From an uncultured Anaerolineae bacterium (lineage in GTDB: Bacteria; Chloroflexota; Anaerolineae; Aggregatilineales; Phototrophicaceae), in NCBI GenBank assembly GCA_934216615.1, contig CAKQCB010000005.1, forward strand, positions 124,001 to 188,000: a DNA stretch of 64,000 bases, read 5' to 3'. The position numbers were made by a program, and so were the translations under genes. This document shows, one piece after another, positions 1-7,579 of this stretch (positions are counted from its first letter, which is position 1; the number at the start of each line of letters is the position of its first letter). Under the pieces are notes generated by a model that made no database searches, had not been told where the DNA came from, and worked only from the letters and a program-made list of their open reading frames with translations.

Positions 1-386
1 TTAAGTATGTGGATCAAGATAACGCCTATCGACGCCAGCTTGCCGCGTGGTATGACACAATGTTTGCCGGCCATTCAGGTATTAAATCGGTAGCGATGTC
101 ACCAAAGTGTGAGCCTTCCCGTCACCTCTATCAGGTGCTTGTGGAAAACCGAGACCAAGTGATGTTAGCATTAAATCAGCATGGTATTTTCCCCGGTGTA
201 CATTACCGTGACAATATTCAATACCATATGTATAGCTATGCTGAAGGCACATGTCCAAAGGCACGACATATCAGTGACCATGTTATGTCCCTGCCCATGC
301 ACTTGCGGTTGACATACCATGATATTGAGCGTATCACGAAAACTCTAAAGGATGTTATCAGTCAGTCCACGACAAAAACAGTGTAA
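1..386 (+). CDS. DegT/DnrJ/EryC1/StrS-family sugar aminotransferase, C-terminal part (cut by window start)
   Basis: The frame is open to the left edge, so only the last ~128 residues are present; the GTG at 9 is internal. The family uses PLP to transaminate a 3- or 4-keto nucleotide sugar, supplying amino sugars for surface glycans. What is visible fits the C-terminal small domain: HLYQVLVENRDQV, then GIFPGVHYRDN (the GIxTGxHYP-type segment) and the closing SLPMHLRLTYHDIERI, which matches the usual LSLPxxPxLTxxDI ending. The catalytic Lys would lie before the window. The next gene is a GNAT acetyltransferase, a common partner that acylates the new amino group. The substrate cannot be read from this fragment. 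Confidence 0.85.
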   Translation, partial: KYVDQDNAYRRQLAAWYDTMFAGHSGIKSVAMSPKCEPSRHLYQVLVENRDQVMLALNQHGIFPGVHYRDNIQYHMYSYAEGTCPKARHISDHVMSLPMHLRLTYHDIERITKTLKDVISQSTTKTV

Positions 387-398
387 TGGGTTTGCAAC

Positions 399-420
399 AT
401 CATCAATCACGATTGATGAT
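399..420 (+). terminator. Hairpin after the aminotransferase gene
   Basis: ATCATCAAT (399-407) and ATTGATGAT (412-420) form a perfect 9-bp stem with a 4-base loop, 12 bp after the stop codon. There is no T-run after it, so it may be a weak or factor-assisted terminator. Confidence 0.4.
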
Positions 421-535
421 TGCAGTCGTTCATATGAAAACTAAACCCACCTATTAGAGTTACTAATTATTTGATACATATTCAAAAGGTTGTGTTGACA
501 TTACTACATACGTTTCACAGTCGGTTTATTTGTAA

Positions 536-1081
536 ATGTCAGCACACCTTCATCAACAGGTACAAATGAGTATGAAAAGATCAATTGCCCCCATTACAAG
601 TGGATGTGTGAAACTGTATTTACTGGAAGAGGGAGATTTAAGTAACACGCTCCGATGGCGCAATCAAGATCATATTCGCCAATGGTTTATCTTTTCAAAT
701 ATCATTTCCGATGAACAGCATAGAGGCTGGTTCGAAAAATATAAAACCAATGATAATGACTTTGTTTTCATCATCGCAGAAACCTGTGACCTCAATAAAC
801 CTGTTGGACAAATTTCACTCTATAACATCAACTGGGAACAAAAGCAGGCAGAATTTGGAAGATTGCTCATTGGGGAAGAAAGTGCTCTACATAAGGGAAT
901 AGCACGACAAGCCCTTCAAATGATCGTGGATTTTGGGCTAAACGACCTCGGTCTCCAGCGAATTTATCTAGAGGTTTTTAAGACAAATACCGCTGCGATC
1001 TCACTGTATCAAAAATGCGGGTTTGTATTTTCAGGTGAGCGAGACGATCTACTCATTATGGAGATTTCTCCAAGTTCGTAG
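536..1081 (+). CDS. GNAT-family N-acetyltransferase (RimJ/PseH-like)
   Basis: A 181-residue acetyl-CoA-dependent transferase. The RimJ/RimL-type layout is visible: an N-terminal LRWRNQDHIRQWF segment, the central KPVGQISLYNI strand, an acetyl-CoA loop around HKGIARQAL (a variant of the Q/RxxGxG/A motif), and the C-terminal NTAAISLYQKCGFV signature. PseH-like enzymes have the same WRN and SLYQKCGF features and acetylate the 4-amino group of a UDP-amino sugar. With the aminotransferase upstream, an amino-sugar substrate is the best inference. ATG 536 gives the listed frame; ATG 566 or 572, in MSMKRSI, is an equally plausible start because AGG lies just before it. Confidence 0.75.
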   Translation: MSAHLHQQVQMSMKRSIAPITSGCVKLYLLEEGDLSNTLRWRNQDHIRQWFIFSNIISDEQHRGWFEKYKTNDNDFVFIIAETCDLNKPVGQISLYNINWEQKQAEFGRLLIGEESALHKGIARQALQMIVDFGLNDLGLQRIYLEVFKTNTAAISLYQKCGFVFSGERDDLLIMEISPSS

Positions 1082-1117
1082 TCAAAATAAGTTTAGTAAT
1101 TAGCCTGCAAGGGCTAG

Positions 1118-2317
1118 TTATCGACGTAGCTTATAGGCAATATAACGCAAACTTAGCACAATTTTTTGGAACCGAAGCCGCCATTGCATGGGCACTCGTG
1201 TTCTATATTGTGTTCGCAAGTTTTTGACCCATGATTTTTCATCCATTGAGTTACGGGTAAACCACCAATCATTTATAGGAGTAACCGTTAATGGTTGAGG
1301 CGAAGGTTGCGCCTGCAGGTGTTCTAACCAAAGGCGCCCAACCGACTCTAGGTTGTATTTTCCCTGAACATAAGCTGAAGCTTTTTCTCGAATCGAGAAT
1401 AATTTATCAGGATTTTTCATGAGTGTTTCAATCGCTGTAAGCCAGCTACCCCGCTCCCCACTCACAAGCAGACCTGTTTCATTGTGCACAACACCGCCCA
1501 CGACATTGTAGGGTGGCAAATCGCTATAGATTCCGACAGCACCCGCAGCCGCATATTCACGAAATTTATTATCGGTTTTCGATGCGTAGAAGTGCCCTTC
1601 CAACATAGGCGCTAAGCCGATGGCGTAGCCAAAACGAGTAAATTTTGAAAAATAAGTCTGATAGTTTGCTTCAAAAGGCGCAAAATTAACATTCTGATGA
1701 TCACGTAATTCATGAGGGTGATAGCCTAAAAAATGTAGTTGTACCTGATCTTGATATCGCTCTATTACTTGCATTAGATCAGGCAATAACTGCGCAAACA
1801 TAGGATCTGATTGCGTGCGACTGGTTGCATAGACAATATGCATAGGGGTTAGACTAATCTTCGGCATTTGAGAAGGAACAAGTGACCAGTCTATAGCAGC
1901 GTACACAGTTACAACATTTTCATTATATGATTTCACAATGTCTTTTAATGCAGGAGAATAGACCCGTACTAGACTAGCACTTCGCAACATCCATTCTAAA
2001 TGCTCACGGTGTTTGTCCATCTTGTAATAAACTTGGTCTCGATCCTGATCAGGAACGGCGAGCAAATTATCATCAAGTTCCATGACAATAGGGATTTTAT
2101 GTTCTAGGGCAAGTTCGTAAATTGGACGATACAATGGGTTCATATTTCGTCCAGTGACGATCACATCAGCACCAACTACTTGACTAGGACGCACTTCTTG
2201 TTCCAAACAATGATCAAATATAATCAACTCTTGCTGTTGTAAATACGCTAAGGGAGTAATAATGCCAATAGTGATTGAAGGGATATAATCAGGTACGATC
2301 GCAAGGATAGTTAACAT
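1118..2317 (-). CDS. Glycosyltransferase, GT-B type (GT4-like)
   Basis: A 399-residue protein without a signal peptide that probably transfers a sugar from a nucleotide donor during surface-glycan assembly. The N-terminal half has alternating hydrophobic strands (MLTILAIVPDY, GADVIVTGRNM, IPIVMELDDNL). The C-terminal half has FHLGY-like HFLGYHPHELRD and KFREYAAAGAVGIYSDLPPY followed by GLLVSGERGSWLTAIETLM. That order matches the C-terminal donor-binding half of GT4 enzymes, where the E of KxxEYAAxG contacts the nucleotide sugar. It converges with the acetyltransferase gene. Donor and acceptor are unknown. Confidence 0.8.
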   Translation of the reverse strand: MLTILAIVPDYIPSITIGIITPLAYLQQQELIIFDHCLEQEVRPSQVVGADVIVTGRNMNPLYRPIYELALEHKIPIVMELDDNLLAVPDQDRDQVYYKMDKHREHLEWMLRSASLVRVYSPALKDIVKSYNENVVTVYAAIDWSLVPSQMPKISLTPMHIVYATSRTQSDPMFAQLLPDLMQVIERYQDQVQLHFLGYHPHELRDHQNVNFAPFEANYQTYFSKFTRFGYAIGLAPMLEGHFYASKTDNKFREYAAAGAVGIYSDLPPYNVVGGVVHNETGLLVSGERGSWLTAIETLMKNPDKLFSIREKASAYVQGKYNLESVGRLWLEHLQAQPSPQPLTVTPINDWWFTRNSMDEKSWVKNLRTQYRTRVPMQWRLRFQKIVLSLRYIAYKLRR

Positions 2318-2448
2318 AAGAAATCAAACTTTTGGGTTTAATCCATATAAGAAGGTATATAAGATTATATACTCATCTGAATACCACAGGAAATGTTACA
2401 AAGTTCAGCACTTCGTTTTATTTTGAGCCATGACTATAGTTATATAAA

Positions 2449-3927
2449 TTAGCTGAACTGAGTAGAACAGAATGGACGTTGTTCAAAGCGTCCAATACCA
2501 AATGCTTTATAGCGCACCAATTCATATATGCGCACTTCCCCAATAATCTTGTGTGCGAAAACACGCAATGTAAGCGAATGAACTCCACTATCTGAAATAG
2601 GTTCAAAAGTGAAGTGCACTGGCTGATGTTGGTCAACCTCAGCTAACGGTATGTAACACTGTCGAATAATCTCCTGTTTTGATGTTATAATCTCCAACCC
2701 TAGATGACCTGTAAGAACCTCTGAGTTTATAGTAAAGGCAAACCCTAAACCGATTAATGAGGAACGTAGAGGGGGAAGTACATATTCTGTATAACTGATT
2801 AAAGATAAATCTTCACCAATTACCAGTTTAAAGTTTTGCGCAGGATCAATAAACAATAACGTATCATCAACAAGCTGTTGAAATGCTGGTGAAATCTCTT
2901 CACGAAGATCATTAGTGAAAAGTTTATGTTTTAGCCTTTTGTATGTTTTCTTTGCAAGTGGAAAGAAAATTCCAAATTTCTGTTTAAAAACAGTGAGTTT
3001 AGCCTCTGACATCTCGGCACGTCGTTGGGCCAATTGCGCAACATATAAATCTTCACGATTCTGCTCACGACTCACAACGTCATTATTCTCAGCATTTAAT
3101 ACGGCATGAAAACTTTCTCGAAGAGATTGAACTAGTTGCTCCGTGCGTTCTAATCGTTGTTGCATTAGATCTAATTGTGCATGTAACAAAGCCTCTGCAG
3201 AATCCTTTGTCTTTCCCGATGAAACTCTCTGTCTTTCCCTAAGTTCCTTCTCTCTACGAGCCTTGACGTATGAAGGTTCATAGAAATTCATTTTCTCTGA
3301 AAGTTCGATCAGTTCTGCAGCATTGATAGGAGCTTTTATAACCACAAGATGGTACAAAATCTGATCGCATACATTCATGTATTTCTGTCGTGCTTCCCGC
3401 TTCTCACTGTCGGAAAGGTAGCGATATTTGGGAAAATAGAAAAATTCTATACTAAGACATTGAATATTGATCTCCGCAGCGCTGTTATCACTTCGACTTA
3501 ACCCAAAATGCATACTAGCAGGGTGCTCATAATCCTGTGGGTTTAAGACAGTGAATAGACTATCAGACCAAAAACGTGGAGTGTGCTCATTAAACATCTG
3601 CTTATGATAAGGATTAGCAATATTTAGGCTTTGATCCGAATACGGTGCAACAATACATAACTGTGCCTTATCTTTACAGACACGATAAATTTCCATCATT
3701 GTAAAATTTAAATCATCAATATGTTCTAAAGAATGGCTTGCATAAACAAAATCTATAGAGTTGTCTTTAAATGGTAGCGTAGTATTTAAATCGCAGATGA
3801 CACTAATACCCGGAAATGCAAATCGATCAACACCGATAAATCCAGGCTGGGCGGTCATTCCAGCACCTAAATCAATTTTATATATATATCTAGCAGGAAG
3901 TTGTTCGGAATGCTGAGGTTTGTTCAT
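2449..3927 (-). CDS. SAM-dependent methyltransferase with coiled coil and C-terminal beta-sandwich-like region
   Basis: A 492-residue protein in three parts. Residues 15-100 are a class I methyltransferase: KIDLGAGM (motif I), GVDRF, DLNTTLPFKDNSIDFVYASH, and LEHIDD (the YASHSLEHI motif is typical of Methyltransf_11). Residues ~205-335 are charged and heptad-like, with ALLHAQLDLMQQRLERTEQL, predicting a coiled coil. Residues ~355-475 are strand-rich, with an FEPISDSGVHSLTLRVF segment of the kind seen in accessory beta-sandwich regions of glycan enzymes. The gene lies 206 bp after the exporter ATPase gene, on the same strand. Methylation of a glycan, possibly at its end, is inferred from context; the acceptor is not known. 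Confidence 0.7.
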   Translation of the reverse strand: MNKPQHSEQLPARYIYKIDLGAGMTAQPGFIGVDRFAFPGISVICDLNTTLPFKDNSIDFVYASHSLEHIDDLNFTMMEIYRVCKDKAQLCIVAPYSDQSLNIANPYHKQMFNEHTPRFWSDSLFTVLNPQDYEHPASMHFGLSRSDNSAAEINIQCLSIEFFYFPKYRYLSDSEKREARQKYMNVCDQILYHLVVIKAPINAAELIELSEKMNFYEPSYVKARREKELRERQRVSSGKTKDSAEALLHAQLDLMQQRLERTEQLVQSLRESFHAVLNAENNDVVSREQNREDLYVAQLAQRRAEMSEAKLTVFKQKFGIFFPLAKKTYKRLKHKLFTNDLREEISPAFQQLVDDTLLFIDPAQNFKLVIGEDLSLISYTEYVLPPLRSSLIGLGFAFTINSEVLTGHLGLEIITSKQEIIRQCYIPLAEVDQHQPVHFTFEPISDSGVHSLTLRVFAHKIIGEVRIYELVRYKAFGIGRFEQRPFCSTQFS

Positions 3928-4133
3928 ATTAAATTTTCAACTCCAATCGCATTACAAAGCCGCTCACAGCACATGAGCTAAACTCCACGAAAAGCATAAC
4001 ATTAAACAAGCGAGACAAAAAAATCTTGTTCACTCATCAAAATTTATGCTCTCAAGAATGAAACCAATCTATGTTTAGACAGAAGTTAAGCGTAAAAGTG
4101 GAAGAGAAATATTCTAACTAAACACTGTCAAAT

Positions 4134-4937
4134 TTATGCATCCGCATCTGCATATGCTTGTAATACTTCTTCAGGGGAACTATCCATCTTTACTTGACCA
4201 CGTTCCATCCATATTGCGCGTGTACACATTGCTTGAACAGCCGCCGCGGAATGAGAAACAAGCACAATTGTACGTTTCTCGTCACGCAGTGAGTAAATTC
4301 TCTCTTGGCATTTAGCAGCAAACTTTGCATCACCTACGGACAACACTTCATCAAGGAAGATGATGTCAGGGAGTAAATGTATAGCGATGCTAAAACCTAA
4401 ACGCGCAACCATTCCACTTGAGTAAACTTTTACGGGAGCGTCAATAAACTCACCAATATCAGCAAAGTCGATAATTTGCTGTTCTATCTCTCTGACTTGA
4501 TGGGGAAACCAACCGAAAAACGCCGCATTCAGATAAATATTTCTTCTACCCGGCATTTCAAAATTAAAGCCCGCACTGAGGCCAATCAGAGTAGCAAAAT
4601 TCCCATTTACTTCAATGCTTCCACTGGTTGGTTTGGTAATACCCGATAGCAACCGCAACATTGTAGTTTTACCAGCCCCATTATGGCCGACAATTCCGAC
4701 AGCTTCACCTTTGCGTATTGTAAAGCTGACATCACGAGCAGCATAAAAAGGTACCTGTGCTTCTTTTTTAACATACCGACCCAAAACACGCTTTAGCGCA
4801 GCTTGCGTTTCATGGCGCAAACTTAACTGGCGCATTTGCTGGCGATATTCTTTGTATACATGGCTAACTCGAATCACCTCTTCAGGCAGAGCAACAGTTT
4901 CGATATCGTTCTTTAATATTTCTTGTGTGGGAATCAT
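4134..4937 (-). CDS. ABC transporter ATP-binding protein for polysaccharide export (Wzt/TagH/KpsT type)
   Basis: A 267-residue cytoplasmic ATPase that drives export of a lipid-linked polysaccharide or teichoic-acid-like polymer with the permease encoded just upstream. Visible motifs are Walker A GHNGAGKTT, the family-typical GFNFEMPGRRNIYLNAAFFG segment, signature YSSGMVARLGFSIA, Walker B DIIFLDEVLSVGD and the switch His in VLVSHSAAAV. The protein ends shortly after the nucleotide-binding domain (EEVLQAYADADA). It therefore lacks the C-terminal carbohydrate-binding domain that longer Wzt proteins use to recognise a capped glycan end. The start overlaps the permease stop by 4 bp (ATGA), implying translational coupling. 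Confidence 0.9.
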   Translation of the reverse strand: MIPTQEILKNDIETVALPEEVIRVSHVYKEYRQQMRQLSLRHETQAALKRVLGRYVKKEAQVPFYAARDVSFTIRKGEAVGIVGHNGAGKTTMLRLLSGITKPTSGSIEVNGNFATLIGLSAGFNFEMPGRRNIYLNAAFFGWFPHQVREIEQQIIDFADIGEFIDAPVKVYSSGMVARLGFSIAIHLLPDIIFLDEVLSVGDAKFAAKCQERIYSLRDEKRTIVLVSHSAAAVQAMCTRAIWMERGQVKMDSSPEEVLQAYADADA

Positions 4938-6160
4938 ACGTAGTCAGCCATTTCTGTTTCAAACGACTTAAATGTTGAATAGCCAACGATCAGCGCAACC
5001 GCGGCGAAAACAATGCAATAATGAAGCGAAACCATGTCAGGAGCACGACCATAAGCAATAATATCCCGAAAGCCCTGAATCAATGGAGCAAGCGGATTGA
5101 GCACAAACAGGAAACGAAAGTGTTCAGGGAACGATTCAATGGGGTAAATAATGGGGGTCAGAAAAAAAACCAACTGTATTACAACAGCCAATAACTGTGG
5201 AATATCTCGCACCATAACCGTGAGTGAACTCAAAAAAAACATGAGACCTAAAACCATGGTGAGAAGAATAAGGAAAAGCAGTGGTAAATATATAAAGTAA
5301 ATATTGGGATAGACACCACTTAACGCATTAATCACTAACATGGCAAGAAAGGCAAAGCAAAAATCAACCACACCTTCACCGAGCGTAAGTAAAACAAGTA
5401 TTTCACGGGGAAAATATACTTGAGCCACAATTGATATACGTCCAACGATAGACCCTGTACTATTGAGTACACTGTTTGCAAATAACGTATATGGAGCCAT
5501 CGCCGACATATAGAAGGTTACAAAGGGCACATCAAGCTCTACGCGCATAAAAAATCGGAACGCAAACGCAAGCACAACTGAAGTAGCCACAGGTTGAAGA
5601 ATGATCCAAAGAATCCCTAAAACACGTTGACTATAACGAGCCTCAATATTAAAGCGTAACCATATATTTAAAAGCGCACGGCGTTCCCACAGCAAGGTCA
5701 GAGATTTAACTAAATTATTACCGGGTTGCCCAAAATAAATTCGATAGGGTAGCGCAATGCAGAGAATACCCAATATAAACCCTGCAACCGCAAAATAAAC
5801 CATTTGAAGTTGTGAAATATCCGGCAATAAGAGGAGGACATACACGACTGCGAAACCTAACGATACAAGGTACCGCCGAAAAGGATGACTTTTTGCTAAA
5901 AAAATACTGAATGGTTTACGCGTAGCAAGAGGAGATAGAATGAGTAAACAGGTCAATAGTGTAGCGCAAGCAAACAATGGATAAATCAGTAGGGGTTGTG
6001 CCTGATATTCCGGTGGTAAATACTGACCAATTGGAATTTGCAAACGGATTTGAACTGCTAGAAGTAAAGCACCGCTAAGTACAAGTAGATGCGACACAAA
6101 AGTAGCGAAAAGCCCTTCCACGCGGTCACTCTCAAAGGCTTTTGTAATAGAATGTTGCAC
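4934..6160 (-). CDS. ABC-2 type polysaccharide export permease (Wzm/TagG/KpsM type) with an N-terminal membrane extension
   Basis: A 408-residue integral membrane protein. The C-terminal ~260 residues match the usual export permease: RALLNIWLRFNIEARYSQRVLGILWI (the conserved cytoplasmic entry helix, here with YSQRVLG instead of YKRSVLG), LQPVATSVVLAFAFRFFMR, and a helix pair ending FLTPIIYPIESFPEHFRFLFVLNPLAPLI. The first ~140 residues are extra and carry about four membrane spans. Typical Wzm or KpsM proteins start near the entry helix, so this extension is unusual. It resembles in pattern the N-terminal spans of polyprenyl-phosphate sugar transferases, but no catalytic part follows. The ATPase gene is 4-bp coupled downstream. 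Confidence 0.88.
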   Translation of the reverse strand: MQHSITKAFESDRVEGLFATFVSHLLVLSGALLLAVQIRLQIPIGQYLPPEYQAQPLLIYPLFACATLLTCLLILSPLATRKPFSIFLAKSHPFRRYLVSLGFAVVYVLLLLPDISQLQMVYFAVAGFILGILCIALPYRIYFGQPGNNLVKSLTLLWERRALLNIWLRFNIEARYSQRVLGILWIILQPVATSVVLAFAFRFFMRVELDVPFVTFYMSAMAPYTLFANSVLNSTGSIVGRISIVAQVYFPREILVLLTLGEGVVDFCFAFLAMLVINALSGVYPNIYFIYLPLLFLILLTMVLGLMFFLSSLTVMVRDIPQLLAVVIQLVFFLTPIIYPIESFPEHFRFLFVLNPLAPLIQGFRDIIAYGRAPDMVSLHYCIVFAAVALIVGYSTFKSFETEMADYV

Positions 6161-6386
6161 TACATGCTCCCAATCAATAAGATAATTCTCCCCTTATTTT
6201 CACATGAAGCAGTCACATTTGAAAGCCCAGATTCAATCGATAGTTTCCCAATAAAACTTAAAGTGAACAGTCTCTTATTTCCTAGAATCACCTAAAAGCC
6301 AGCGCTAAGTTTAAGAAACAATGATTCGCTTGATTTTGCAGATAAATTGAATATTTTATTGGAACTATTCCCCCCCTCAATCCCCC

Positions 6387-7193
6387 TTAAGGTTTCTTTT
6401 CCACTACCAGCATCAACGCGGCCATATTTTTTTCATACCGACGGAATACCTGACGCATGGCTAAAACACGCTGACGCGCGGCTGGATTACGAAGGATATT
6501 CCCGACAATGCGCGCAGTCCCTGCCAGACCTTCATCTTGAAGGAGGCGCATCGGCTCCAACAGATGCATCGGAACAGTCGCTTCCGCTGTGACAACAAAG
6601 CCATCTTGCTCCAATAAAGTCTTCCATTCCTTGATCGTCAGCGGACGCGCGCCCACATGGATGGCGTTTGAAAGCGCTTGGCTGATGTCTTCTTTAATCG
6701 TCTCAGACAGATCATCGGGGACTAGACACATCTCATGGATACCGTAACGCCCTTTGCTGGCGAGTACCCGATGCGCCTCAGCAATGATTTTTGCCTTGTT
6801 GTTCGGCGTTTGCATCGTGAGCATCGCCTCACCATAAATGACGGTTGAGCTGGCATCGGGCAAGCCTGTTTTTTCGGCGCGCCCCACCACACAACGCTGA
6901 TTCTCACCCGTTAGATAATGCGCTACCTGTTGTGCAGCGGCTTGATCCATCTCTACAGCCGTGTAACTGGAAGGAGCATGCGATAACGCAATCTGCGCCG
7001 TGATGCCTAAGCCCGGCGCCAGCTCAACCACTCGATCTTGTGGCGTGATGTTCAGCGCGCTCAGCATTTGACGAGTTAAGCCAATGCCCCCCGGACGAAG
7101 CACCCGTTTTCCCAACTGTGCCAACAGCCAATGACCGGGCATTTTCTCAAATGATAGACCGGTGCCGGGTAAGTGTTCATGCACTGCGCTCAT
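6387..7193 (-). CDS. Class I SAM-dependent methyltransferase
   Basis: A soluble protein of 268 residues from the chosen start. The Rossmann motif I is VVELAPGLGITAQIAL, followed by an acidic motif II in YTAVEMDQAAAQQV, then a conserved GEAMLTMQ and the AEAHRVLASKGRYGIHEM segment that fits post-motif II/III of Methyltransf_11. The substrate is not evident. The ATG at 7193 was chosen over the longer GTG frame at 7208 because the GTG AGA GGA codons themselves form the ribosome-binding site (GAGAGG, 5 bases before this ATG). It stands alone between the glycan block and the pyruvate-kinase-like gene, and base composition becomes more G+C-rich from here. Confidence 0.8.
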   Translation of the reverse strand: MSAVHEHLPGTGLSFEKMPGHWLLAQLGKRVLRPGGIGLTRQMLSALNITPQDRVVELAPGLGITAQIALSHAPSSYTAVEMDQAAAQQVAHYLTGENQRCVVGRAEKTGLPDASSTVIYGEAMLTMQTPNNKAKIIAEAHRVLASKGRYGIHEMCLVPDDLSETIKEDISQALSNAIHVGARPLTIKEWKTLLEQDGFVVTAEATVPMHLLEPMRLLQDEGLAGTARIVGNILRNPAARQRVLAMRQVFRRYEKNMAALMLVVEKKP

Positions 7194-7579
7194 AAAATTT
7201 CCTCTCACGAATGACAGATTGAACCCATCATTTCGTACCCTAGTTTAGACACGCGTCGATGTCATCCGTTCGCGGGACATCGTTCATTGTTTTGTTGATG
7301 GATGATGATCCTGATCTCATTGTCTAAAATGCGACGCTAAATTGCCACTGATGCGGTTAACTTCTGTTTTGTATACGGTTTCGTGAATACTTTACATAAT
7401 GTGAAGATCAGTTCATCGCCCCACAACCGCGCCCACCGCTTTGGAATTTACCTTTTCCGAAGTGCCCGAGAGTTGTTTGAAGAAGCTGTGCTTTCCATCC
7501 CATAGGACAGGTGATGTTTGTCATCGTGAGTTGGCAGGATCAAATCTTATAATAGTTCTATGAAGGAGTGAACCACATC
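7194..7579. other. Divergent intergenic region (386 bp) between methyltransferase and pyruvate-kinase-like genes
   Basis: No coding frame or RNA gene is convincing here. A perfect -10 box TATAAT at 7548-7553 precedes the plus-strand gene, with no good -35 at the right distance (TTGGCA at 7531-7536 is too close). A second -10-like box, CATAAT, sits at 7395-7400. The ribosome-binding site GAAGGAG is at 7562-7568. I recognise no riboswitch fold. Confidence 0.45.

Noticed and set aside
495..530. TTGACA upstream of the acetyltransferase gene
   Set aside because: No -10 box lies 15-19 bp downstream; TTTATT is 24 bp away.
1095..1112. Short TAGCC/GGCTA inverted repeat between convergent genes
   Set aside because: The stem is only 5 bp with no T-run, too weak to call a terminator.
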